Shown: in pieces, positions 27,201-39,200 of the stretch
Position numbering within the stretch: position 1 is the first letter of the stretch
How the letters are laid out: every line of letters begins with the position of its first letter
From: Corydoras sp. C115
Taxonomy: Eukaryota; Chordata; Actinopteri; Siluriformes; Callichthyidae
NCBI GenBank assembly: GCA_019802505.1
Contig: JAFMOC010000007.1
Span: 4,176,001-4,240,000 of the forward strand
DNA: 64,000 bases
Direction: 5' to 3'
Notes under the pieces: model-generated
Database searches by the model: none
What the model was told of the DNA's origin: nothing
What the model saw: the letters and a program-made list of their open reading frames with translations, nothing else
Position numbers and translations under genes: made by a program

Positions 27201-30200
27201 GTATTCATTACGCTCCCAATCAACAGATCACATATTGCAGATGGTGAACATATTAAATGTGCCACGTGTTTATCTAATATTTAAAACTGCAGTAAGTCAA
27301 AGAAAAATGATGTATACCAATCCGATCCGAAACTGCTACGCCAACACTGGGGGAGCCCTCATCCTCGTCAGATGCTCCACACGAAAGAAAGGTGGAGTGA
27401 GAGAAACTGTTCATGTCCTGCTATTTAATTTTTAGGACTTACTACACTCCACCCGGACAGACAGCAGAGTTGCTATGCACGTGCCCATCTCTGTCCTGCT
27501 CCATCTAAGTCGGTGACACGTTCAGATAAATAATGGGGTGTCTGTATCATTTTAGCTTCTGTATTCTGTGGTTTGTGTTTGTATATTTGTTCATTCATAC
27601 ATTTGTACAGACATTTGTGCAGCCTGTATAGCTGTTTGTTTGCAGACTAAAGACAATAAACTCAGAGCTAACCAATGTACCACGCTGCTGTCCAAACAAA
27701 GATCAATATCCACAAAATACACTCTGTAGTAAACAGTGAACCTATCAGTAAATTTAATTGTGTGACATAAACATAACATAAAAGTATCTTAAAATAATAA
27801 AAGTATTAAAAGATCTAAATGCAAAAAAAGCAACTTATATGAGAAAACAAGTTAGTAAGAGAACTGGCAAAAGATGGATGCTATGCTACTCATATGGACT
27901 GGGTGCTAATAAGTAGCCATGGTAACCTGAACACAGCAATGCAACATCTGCTGGCATTTCCTTACCTGTCAAACTGCCATTAAGGGAATTTCACAAAAGC
28001 ATACTTTGCTGGCTACATTATTAAAGGAAAAATATCTGCAAAAGGAAAGTGAAGATTTACTTAAAAACAAAACAAATCTTAAAATTCAGACAAGATAAAG
28101 AGGAGGGATGCTTAATGTTTTTATGTCGGAGGATATTATATTTAGTGATGCGTCTTTTTGTCTTTTATGCGGGGGAGGGGGGGGGGGCATTGAACAAATA
28201 GATCATGTAGAATTGCCTAGCAGTTATCACCTGTTCTGAAAAATGAACTTTCCTGCTCTGAGGTAGTAATGACTATGAGAGGCAAGGGTGACCATTGACA
28301 AACTTAGAAAATGATGGCTATTGAAGCTCTAGTGTTGTAAATTTATTTAATCTATCAATTCACAGACATTTGAAGGGTCTCACAATAGACTGTTTATCGT
28401 AGTAAATATGTAATAAACTTTGTTGATTTTGCTTTTTTGAGTGCCAAACTAAATTTTTTTTGTTTCTCCAATATGCATCTGACCAGAAAGAAACATGTTG
28501 ATTAGATACCATAATTAACATACATAAATAATAAAAAAATAATAAAAAAATAATAAAGATTATTTCTGGTTGTGGTCTTAAACAGTTTGTGTGGAATTAA
28601 GCAAAGGTGAACAAAGCCATCCTGCAGTGGAGAAGCAAGAATCTGACAGATGTGCAATTCCAGAACTGCAAGCACAGGTTTGAACTCAAGATTAAATTTT
28701 TAGCCTTTGCCACCCACATGAGAATACAGAAAGTAATTATGATCCACACTGAGCGTACAAATCATATATGTCTCAGAACTTCTGATTCTTACCCATAAGT
28801 GTCAATTTAAATTGTTCTTAATGAGGTAATCAGTGCCCTCTTGAGGTTATAAACTGTCTACACAAATTAACCATAAATGCAAATTTATGCCTCTATTGTA
28901 ATTACTATGTACAGTTCAGTAAATATAAAGTACTATTTTATACTGTGACCCTTATTCTACACTTCATATTTTGTGTGAGTTTTTTATTGTATTTTATAGA
29001 TTTCTTAGTATTAAGGCTTTGGATTACACATTATAAATGTTACTCTGGTAATTAATTAAGTTAAAAACACAACTTACAAACATGACTCTCTTGGGAATGA
29101 GATCTGATTCCACCAGAGGGTTCTTGTACAACCACAATTCCTCAGGCTGAATAACTCTTTCAAAGGGTTCCAGGAACTCAGTGAACCTGAAGAGTAAAAG
29201 GAAAAGGTGTTAATTTTGGTTTACAAACCACAAAATCCACGCAAGGCATGTTGGTGTTCTCATTATTGTACTAGGACTTTAAATATTTTAATTGCACAAT
29301 AAGTTACAAATTAAATGGATGGCATTATCTTTAAATTCTTCCTAAAAAGTTATAATTATAATTATATATTATACGTACCACTCAAAGAAAAGAAAAAAAA
29401 AGATTGAAGAAAAATGTATCCTCAATGCATAGACAGTACACAGTTTTTTATTTACAAAATTAATGTCTATCAAAGTGTATTTTGATACATATGGTTCATT
29501 TACTCAGGTCTGATTCAGTTAATGGGTTGGTGAACTTGGAGCATTTTCCATCGGTTTGGCTTTTTTCCACACAAAGAAATATCTATGCATAAAAAAACGT
29601 GTCAATGCAAACTACATGAGAACCCATCCATCCATCCATCCATTATCTTCCGCTTTATCATCTACTAGGGTCACGGGGGGGTTCCCCATGAAAGCTGAAT
29701 TAAGAGTAAGAGCATGTATTAAAAATGCTGTTCTCCTCCAGCTTATACAAAAAGAGATGTTGCATGCTAATTGTCAACTTGTTGCACTAAAGGTCTGTTT
29801 GGTACACAATATAATAAATGGCTTTTCATACAATCAGTTCACCTAAAATATGATAGCTTAGCCTAACTGTGGAGAACATCAAATCGTTAGGTCAGAAAAT
29901 TTTTTATTATAAGTTCTCGTCACAAACTGCATCAGTTACATTTGTGTCAGAAGACAACTACGAAATATTACAATGGAGCTGCAAAGACCCTGGAACAGAT
30001 TGAGAAGCTCTAGGATGAAGAACGGAGAACATAGCAGAAACTTCCTTGGAGTCAGGTACCAAAACTGCTTTATATCGACGAGTACAGTGCAGCAAGCCAT
30101 CGGCATTAGTAGGACACCTTTTACAATGCTTTTACATTCAACTTAATGCAGTGGTTCCTATCTTGGATCATTATGGAGACAGTGGTGCAGCTCATCCTGG

Positions 30201-33200
30201 CATTGGAAGGAAAGGCAGACATGTTTTATGAGATTGATGCCAACTCAAGGAAGTGAGAACGTGTTGGTGGCAGAACTGTGGACATGCGGACACATGGCAT
30301 GTTTATCTGCAATTCACACAAAAAAAATGCTGTGAGGGAAGCAGAGCACATGGAGTATATTCTCTATGCAGCAAGTAGTGGAACGGCCATCACAGTGTAC
30401 TACATATATAAAATGATCAAAATACCAGTGGCGGGCTGTCAGGCCCATTAAAAATAGGGCCTAAAAATATCTGAACCATGAATGCTAATTAAATTATTTT
30501 AAATGATCTGTCAACTTCCATTCATAACATTTTCCCCATTAAAACACACATGGTGGCAAAAGGATCTGCCGTGCCTTAATGCTTTTGCAGCTTGTGGTCG
30601 ATCCGCATGTGATGTTGCAGGTTATGAAGGAAACACATGTTCATGAGTCAGATGCATTAATTATCTTTAATCCACTCCTGCCACAACAATGCAATAATAT
30701 CTATCTGCAATGCAACAGCTCTTTATGCTGCATTATTGCATAATAAGATGTTTTTATAGCCATAAAATGGTTATTGACAGGTGAATTAGTTCAGAAAAAG
30801 CATTCCTGAAGTCGTACTGCAAAACACCAATGCTTATAAATTAAATGTGGCCTTTTTTTAGTAGTCAGTTGGTTGTAATTATGCCTCTAGGGTTTAACCT
30901 TACTGTATTTCTTCAAATAATGTAAAAACTAATTTAGGAAAACATCAAAGGCAAGTAGAGTTTTATCATGCATTCAAATTATTTGTTTTATTTTAAAAGT
31001 TGTAATTACAAAATGACAAAAAATAATAATTTTTAACTAAAAAACAAAAAGAACCAATAATGCTACAATAATTTGGTTAAAGTAAGATGTTCGCCTAAAA
31101 ACTTGCTAGACTTGCCGTTTGTTCCGGAGCAAAAACAAGTACCTATTATTCTCTAGGCTAAGCTCAGTTATATGGAATTTTATTCATGAAAGATTAATTA
31201 GGAATTGCTTGTTAGTGGTGACTGAATTTAATTAATCTGTCATGTATGCTGCTGGCATTTTACCAAGCCCACAGACAACCATTTATAATCTGAATATAAT
31301 TATCTTTTTTAGTTCACCCTAGTTACAAATCTCACTGAACTTCAGAGTGAACATAACAGAAAGTGTTTTTACTTTACGAGCAGCTGTAGGTAATTAATAT
31401 TCAACTAGTATATAACTAGATGTAATGAATAAAAATAGAGCAGACACAACTCAATCCATTCCAAACACACCAGTTCTATAGACTCTGTACCTCGCTAACA
31501 ATAAGAATAAAACTTCATTTGGTTTTGTTGTGAATCCATCTGATTTTTGATTTACTTTTTTATACAACTTATACAGAAACTTTATACAGAGGTATAACCC
31601 CCTATTTTAAGGGGAAGCACCCCTGCTCTCTACTGCAAACATACATTATTTTTTTCTTTTCTACACCCCTCCAAAAAAAGGACTGCTAATTTGCCTTGCC
31701 ATGTGTATCAGGATTTGAAACCCTAAGCTTCAGAAGATGCAGGCTTCTTTTTGAAAATGACTAATAAAAAGACATCTTTCATAAAACTGTTTTATCAATG
31801 TTTCTAGTTTTTCTATGACTTTATCTACTGCCATGTCTTTCCTGGCTCAAGAAAAAACCTTGGAATTAGTATGCACATATATACAAAAGTAGAAAGCTGC
31901 AAATAGCATTACTCTTGCTAGGTAACAGATTACTGTGGTTGGCACTCATCACAAAACACATGCCTCATTTGTTCCAAAACAAACACATGCTTAGCTAGCC
32001 AGAGACAACAAACAAGTAAAAATATCTGATGCTGACCAGCATTTTCACAAAAAATATCACTCCAGATATTCCAGAGTATCCTAAAATGCTATCTGAAAGA
32101 ATTAATTATTAGTGCATATCTCTACATTAGAGAACAAGAGACAGATGGTTTATAAAATAATAAACCTTTCCAATATCTGGTCAAACATTTTAACTTCCAG
32201 GTTCCCATTTGATCCATTTGGATCTGATGCCTTAATGAGGCAAAATTGCAAGGCAATTGCATTTTAACATTTTAAGTAACTTCTACCAACTTGTGTTTAT
32301 CTGGTTATTATAATACTTTACATATACTTGTAACGGGTGCCTAGGGCACCTGTTTTTCTGTTGTTCTGTTCTTTTGTTTTTCGGTTTCTGTGTTTCTGTG
32401 TCCGTGTGTTGATGTTAATTAGCTGTCATTCTGGGTTGGGTTTAGTTAATTAGCTTCTCTGTTTCATTGGTTGTTTTGGTGCACGTGGTCGGATGTGTTT
32501 GTGTATTTATTTCCTGTGTTTTCCGGTCCTCGTTGCGCGTCTTCGTTTCATGTCCACTCGTTTGATGTACCGGTGTGTGTGGTGTCTTTACACCTTAATA
32601 AATTTGTGTTCCTGCTACCTGCGTGCCTGGCTCCCTTCTGCGCGTTACAGCGCTGCGGCTCTGCGTTTCAGTTGCGCAGCCGCGCTTAACCCACGGTAGA
32701 CGAGTGTGACAATACTCTGCACTCAGCTAACAGTAAAAGTGAGTTTTAAATCATAAATAGAAGTAGTGATTTTTTTGGTCTTTCTTCACCTTTATTTCAC
32801 TTCATAGACTCAGATCTCTTTCCAATAATTATCTTAACTCTTATGGTGTGGTCCTTACACTACTGCTGTTTATGAATATAAGTATTGATACAAATTTTTA
32901 ATACAAATTAGATTATATTCTCTATTCTGTGCTTCATTAAAGGCCAAGCATCGACAAATGGACCCCCACAAAGATTTCACATTATTTTGGCTTCTGAATG
33001 TAAGTTGAATAAAACATTTAAATTTAATTTTTGTAAATAGATAAAGAGAACAACTCTACAGAGAATGTGAGGGATTACGACCGAAGAGAAGCAGAAGAAA
33101 CTACACCATCGAGCAGCGAAGGACAGCCTGACTCAGTCATCAGAATTGGGAATTCCAACTGGTATGAACCTGGCTTTTGAACACCATTTATATTATTATT

Positions 33201-36200
33201 ATTATTATTACCACCCCTATATTAGCTTCATCTATTTGTCTGTGTGTCTGGAATAAAACATTTGCAAATGCTATTTCAACCACTTCCCGTTATCCGATTA
33301 AAATTTTGCACAATTGTTCATCATCGATGACAACACATGAATCACTATATTTTTTTTTTATTTACTAAGTAGTGGTAATTAATGAATTTAATTGTTTTCT
33401 ATGGATAAATTGCCAATTTTCTACAAAAGTTTATACTTCACAAGCAGAATTAATTTAGGATAAAGCAAGTTAACACGATATAGGGGTGGTTTTTAAAAAT
33501 GTTTTTTTTTTTGCTTTTTTAACTTCTTTACATGATCATACTATTGGAAAATCACCCTGTGATGGTAGTGCAGCGGTGCTAGGAACATAAAGGTGGAGCC
33601 GTCAGCGAATGTGTGCAGCCTTTATAAACTGTTACATCTTGTGCTGTGTGGCAAGCAAGCCATGGGACAACAGGCTGTTGTATAGTATCATATTATAGTA
33701 TCACTTTTGCCGAGTTACATCAGCTGAACAGTGGTAGTTTGAGTGTAAAGCCCGTTCCTGTTGGTAAAAAAAAAAAATAAAGCCCGTTCCTGTTGGTGAA
33801 AAATCCTGTCTTCAGTCCCCACCCTGTTACACATTTGTTTTGCGATCCAGTCGTCGTGCAAGTGTGGCGCACCCAAATGTGCCACCACATGTTTGTTAAT
33901 TTTGTTATTTAAAATAAATAAATAAATAAATAACAATACACTTGCAATTAGGGCAATTATTATTTTACATTTAATACATGTAGACTGAAAATTTAGTGGA
34001 GTAAAAGCGGGGAATAATAAGAGGAACCTTTGGCACTGTTGTTGTTTTGCCCACCGTTATAGTGGAACACCTTTTTGTCCCGCCTCAGAAATAACCTGGG
34101 AAAAGTCATGAGTGCTTCGGTGTCTTTCCCTGAGACTCTGTTTTTAATGTTTACACATCAGTAGTCACGTTAAAACACGTTATATGTGAGAGTTTTATAC
34201 TTAAGGATATTGTTTTATGCCGTAAAAGTACCGTTTTCTTTAGAAGTCCAGTAAAAGTTTAGATTAACTTTTGAACCATGCGTAGATACTGGTTCCCGCG
34301 GGATTTCGGGGAGTTATCGCGAGATTTCAAAGAGTTATCGCGAGAGTTCGCTCGGCTTGCTAAAAGTATTTATTTTGGACTGTAAGTTTAATGTGTAAAG
34401 CTTCCTGACATGTATAATTCACAGTTAAAGTGATTATATGTTATCTGTGTTCATAATGTTCATAAGAGAAAAATAGCAGTAAATTAACAGTGTACAAAGG
34501 GAACTAAGTAATTACAGATACATGAATGTGAATTGTAAATAAGTTGAATTGTAATTAAAGGAGAAATAACCTGGGAAAAGTCATGAGTGCTTCGGTGTCT
34601 TTCCCTGAGACTCTGCTTTTAATGTTTACAGGTTTCAAAATCTTTTGTTATCGAGGTCACCACGTCCGGGGCCCGTAACAAACTGTGGGGGCTCGTCCGG
34701 GATCTCTCCTCTTCAGTCGCTGAGGGCAGATCCAGAGATATTAGAACCTGAAAACGACAGTGATTATATTGCTGTACTAGCCAAAACAGTGTGAGTACCA
34801 AGGAGGGGGATCAAGGTGAAAAGGATCTTTGCCTCAAGGTGAGACCATACTGCTGTCAGGAGAGTGTTGTACATTTTAGTCACTACCAAGCTACAGAACA
34901 ACTGAAGCAAAGATACACAACATGTCAAGAGAAAGAAAGGACCTGGTCTGGAGTATCAGAAAACAATTATTCTCACTTCAGGATCAAGACATCCTTGAAT
35001 TAGCCAAGAGCCTTGCATCAGAAGATATAGACACTACCACGTTTATTCAGGATGATAAGGAGAGTTGCATTTCCTACATGCAATCAACTGCACTACTGCA
35101 ACTTGAAGATGAGGGCATGAGTCATTTGTTAAAGCTAAATGATCTGATAAGTCTCGGAGTCCAATCAAAGCGTTTCATCTTGCAAACAGCTTGTGAGAGT
35201 GAACTGCCAACCATATCCAGCCCGCAACCATCCAACGCTTTGTTGGATCCACCACTTTCTGTTGGTCTATCAGGTTGCGAAGTAAACACCGAAATGCAGC
35301 AGATAGAGGAGTTGAGAAAAATGTGTGAGGCATTGGGTGAGAGACTAAGACTAAATGAATCTGCGACAATCCAGCCTTCAGCTATACCCAGCCAGAAAAG
35401 TCACTCGCAACCACATCCAATAGCACAGGTTAGTCTGGAGAAGCCAGTCACCTTTAGAGACCTCTCCTATTTGCCCCGCAGAGAATTCAAAGTGTTTGGA
35501 GGACAGATTGGAGACAACAGCTCGGAAATCAACTACAACAGTCTCACAAAACAGATAAATGAAGGAGTTAAAGAAGGATTGGCTGAAGCAGAAATTGTTA
35601 GAGGTGTACTGAGAATTGTCAAGCCCGGCACCTTTAGGGACATGCTTATGCTCAAAGATGATTTGTCCCTTCACGAACTTCAGGGTTTTCTCAGGTCCCA
35701 TCTTGGAGACAACTGAGATGTTCCAGGAGTTTATGTGTGCTAGACAGATGGAACAAGAGTCACCCCAGCAGTTTTTATACCGCATGATTGGGCTTAAGCA
35801 GAAGCTCATTTTCCAGTCAAAACAGGCCAACGCGGAGATCTCCTAAGGACAGTCCAGGAAATCTTCCTTCACACAGTTTATCAAGGGTTGAGTGCTAAAT
35901 ATACAGATCTAAGACAACGACTAAGACCACTTACTTTACACAAGAATGTTACTGATGAAGAGATTCTGAGAGAGGTCACAAAGATTATTAGTGAAGAAAA
36001 TGAACACCAGCGAAGACTGTGCCAAGTCACCCGTCAAAAGAGTGCACAGGCTCAAAGCGCTGTGGTCGAAACAAAAGACAAGATAGTCACGGACCAATCT
36101 TCACAAATAGTTAAGCAACTTGCTTCCCAAGTAGAGACCTTAACCAACATGGTGGCCAGCCTCATGAAGCAGGTAGAAGAAGCCAAGTCTTACCAACCTT

Positions 36201-39200
36201 ACCCCAAGCCACTGCCCAATATGCATTTCCATGCCTCAACGAACCATTCCATACCCCGCCAAAAGAAAACATTCTCTTGTCCTGAACAGAGTGTTCTGAA
36301 CAGAGCTTACCAGACTGCAGCCATTGCTTTGTATGTAGTGAACCAGGTCACAGAGCAGTAGGATGTTTAAAACAGACTAGAAGTCAGGGAAACGGGGAGC
36401 GGTCTCTGTTGAGGGACAACCAGAGGCCAGCCCAGATCCACAGTCCCAGCCAGTAATGCCCTCCTCTGCACAACTCACAACAGAGTGCATGAGACGTCAT
36501 AGTAAACAGACAAGAAAACAGTCGAAGCGAAATGAGAGAAAGGAACCGGCCATCTCTTGTCAGGGTTTTACATCAAGCGGCCGCAGTGTTCCCCTTGTTG
36601 GTAAGAAAAGCCTTCTCAAGTGTTTGATTGGGGGTTACCCTGTGACTGTATTATTTGATTCGGGTTCTCAAGTGAGTTTATTGGACAGACAGTGGGTGAA
36701 GAAGTTTATCCCTAATCATCAAGTGAGGCTGCTTCATGAGTTACTGAATGATGGACTTGAAGTTTATGTAGTTAACGGCCAGGCATTACCTTATGATGGG
36801 TGGGTTGAGCTTACAGTCACACTTGCTGGTCACGAAGATCTAAACCTCACTGTACAAGCACCATTCCTAGTCAGCAAGCTACCACTTCCTCAGCCACTTC
36901 TGGGAGCCAATGTGCTTGGTGGTATTCTTCAGAGACAGGAGTCAGACAAAGAGGCCAGTTCTTTATTGTACGATCTCCTACGCAAAGCTTTTGGGATGGA
37001 TGAAGGAGAAGTATTGACTATGGTGAACCTGATTCCAGTGCTGAGAAAAGAAGAGTGTGAACCAGCTACAGTGAGGGTTGGAAGAGACAATGTGACTGTT
37101 CCAGCGGGCAAAGTAGTTGAAGTGTGGTGCAGAGTACCCCAAAAGTTTGATATCTCTGACCCCATCGTGCTTTATGAACCGGAAGAAACCATTGCATTGA
37201 GACACCTGAGTGTTGGAGAAGGACTTCTTGAGGTAAACAACCCACAAAGACCATTTGTTAGGATACCCATTTCTAACCATTCAAAACATGAAATAGTCTT
37301 GCCAAAGAGGACAGCTTTGGGCACCATTCAACATGTTACTAAGGTTATAGAAACAGACATGCCAGCCGACATGCTAGAGCCCACTATGTCGAATGTCGAA
37401 TTCCATCACAGCAGTCGAGGTAAACGAAACGACTTGTACCCAGAAACCATCCATTGAATCATGGCTACCTCCAGTTGACCTTGGTCACCTAAGTTCAGAC
37501 CAGCAAAAAGCAGTTGAAAAAGTGCTAATGGAAGAATGTAATGCATTCTCGTGCGACAGTACAGACATAGGTTGCATCCCCACACTGCAAATGGAGATAA
37601 GGCTCAAAGGTGACATACCAGTTCAGAGAGCCTATGCCTCCATACCAAAGCCACTCTACAAGGAAGTTAAAGAATATATCCAAGAGCTGATTGTTAGGGG
37701 CTGGGTTGTGAAGTCACAACCGCCTTATGCGGCTCCTTAAGCGCCTAATCAGGAGGTCCTTTAGCGCCTAATCGACATGCTCACCCAACCACCAGTGTTA
37801 GCGTACCCAGACTTCAACCGCCCTTTCATACTTCACACAGATGCATCCCAAAAAGGCCTAGGTGCTGTGTTGTATCAGAACCAGGATGATGAGATGAGAG
37901 TGATTGGTTATGGATCTCGCACACTTACACCAGCTGAACAAAATTACCACTTACACAGCGGAAAACTAGAATTCCTTGCCCTCAAGTGGGCAGTTTGTGA
38001 CAAGTTCAAGGATTATCTTTACTACTCACACATTTCACAGTTTCACAGTTTTTACAGATAACAATCCTCTGACATATGTCCTTAGCACAGCAAAGCTCAA
38101 TGCTGTCGGACATCGTTGGATTGGACAGCTGGCAGATTTCCATTTTGACATCAAATATCGTCCAGGAAAAGTCAACATCGATGCTGATGTACTGTCACGT
38201 TGCCCGCTTGATGTTGACGTGTTTATGAAAGAGTGTTCAGAGGAACTATCGGAGGAAGCTGTTGGTGCAGTTTGGGAAGGGAGCAGAAGGGCGAAGCAAG
38301 AAGATGTAGCATGGATAGCAGCTCTTAACTTTACCACACCAAACCTACCTACCCAAAAGCCTATACAGATTATCAGTCATGAGAAACTCGCACAGGAACA
38401 TAGAGCAGATACAGTAATTGGCAAGGTAATTAGAATGAGAGAAGCGGGCATATCACCAAGAGAAGATGACAGAGTTGACACCAACACAAAAAGACTTTTG
38501 AGAGAGTGGAGTCGGTTACACATGGAGGACGGCCTTCTCTACAGAAAGACTACATTGCGCAAACAGTTAGTTTTGCCTACTGTCTACAGACAAGTTGCTC
38601 TTACGCATCTTCACAACAACCTGGGCCATGTCGGAGTTGAAAAGGTTCTGAGTCTGGCTCGAGACCGTTTTTATTGGCCTTTCATGAAGAGGGAGATTGA
38701 AGAGTATGTCACCAGGAAGTGTCAGTGCATCAAGCAAAAGAAGCCCACAACACACCAGAGGGCACCCATGGGCAGTATAACATCCAACTCCCCTCTTGAG
38801 CTCGTCTGCATTGACTTCTTGCATCTAGAAACTTGCAAAGGCGGATTTGAGTACATCCTGGTTGTGCTGGACCATTTCACCAGGTTTGCTCAAGCCTACC
38901 CCACCAAGAATAAGGCAGCAAAGACGGCAGCAAGTCATCTGTTTAATGATTACATTCCCAAGTTTGGCTACCCCCATAGACTTCATCATGATCAGGGTCG
39001 CGAATTCGAGAATGAACTCTTCAAGTCACTCAGAGAACTTGCAGGTGTTGGTCATTCAAGGACTTCCCCTTATCATCCCCAGGGTAATCCCGTTGAAAGA
39101 CTAAATCGCACCCTACTGCAAATGCTACGCACGTTAGGAGAAAAAGAGAAACAAGACTGGAAGGGACACCTACCCCATATAGTTCATGCATGAGGCCACT

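Larger units (their letters stand above)
20574..29077 (-). other. plpp4: plpp4 intron 2
   Basis: Besides the listed elements, 23040-23670 and 25520-29077 are AT-rich with no recognised gene. Weak transposon-end fragments lie at 26003-26024 and 27166-27200, and a G-run at about 28170-28188. Confidence 0.9.

Noticed and set aside
35378..35830. 150-codon minus-strand frame
   Set aside because: It is the complement of the gag region of the Gypsy element and carries no motif of its own.
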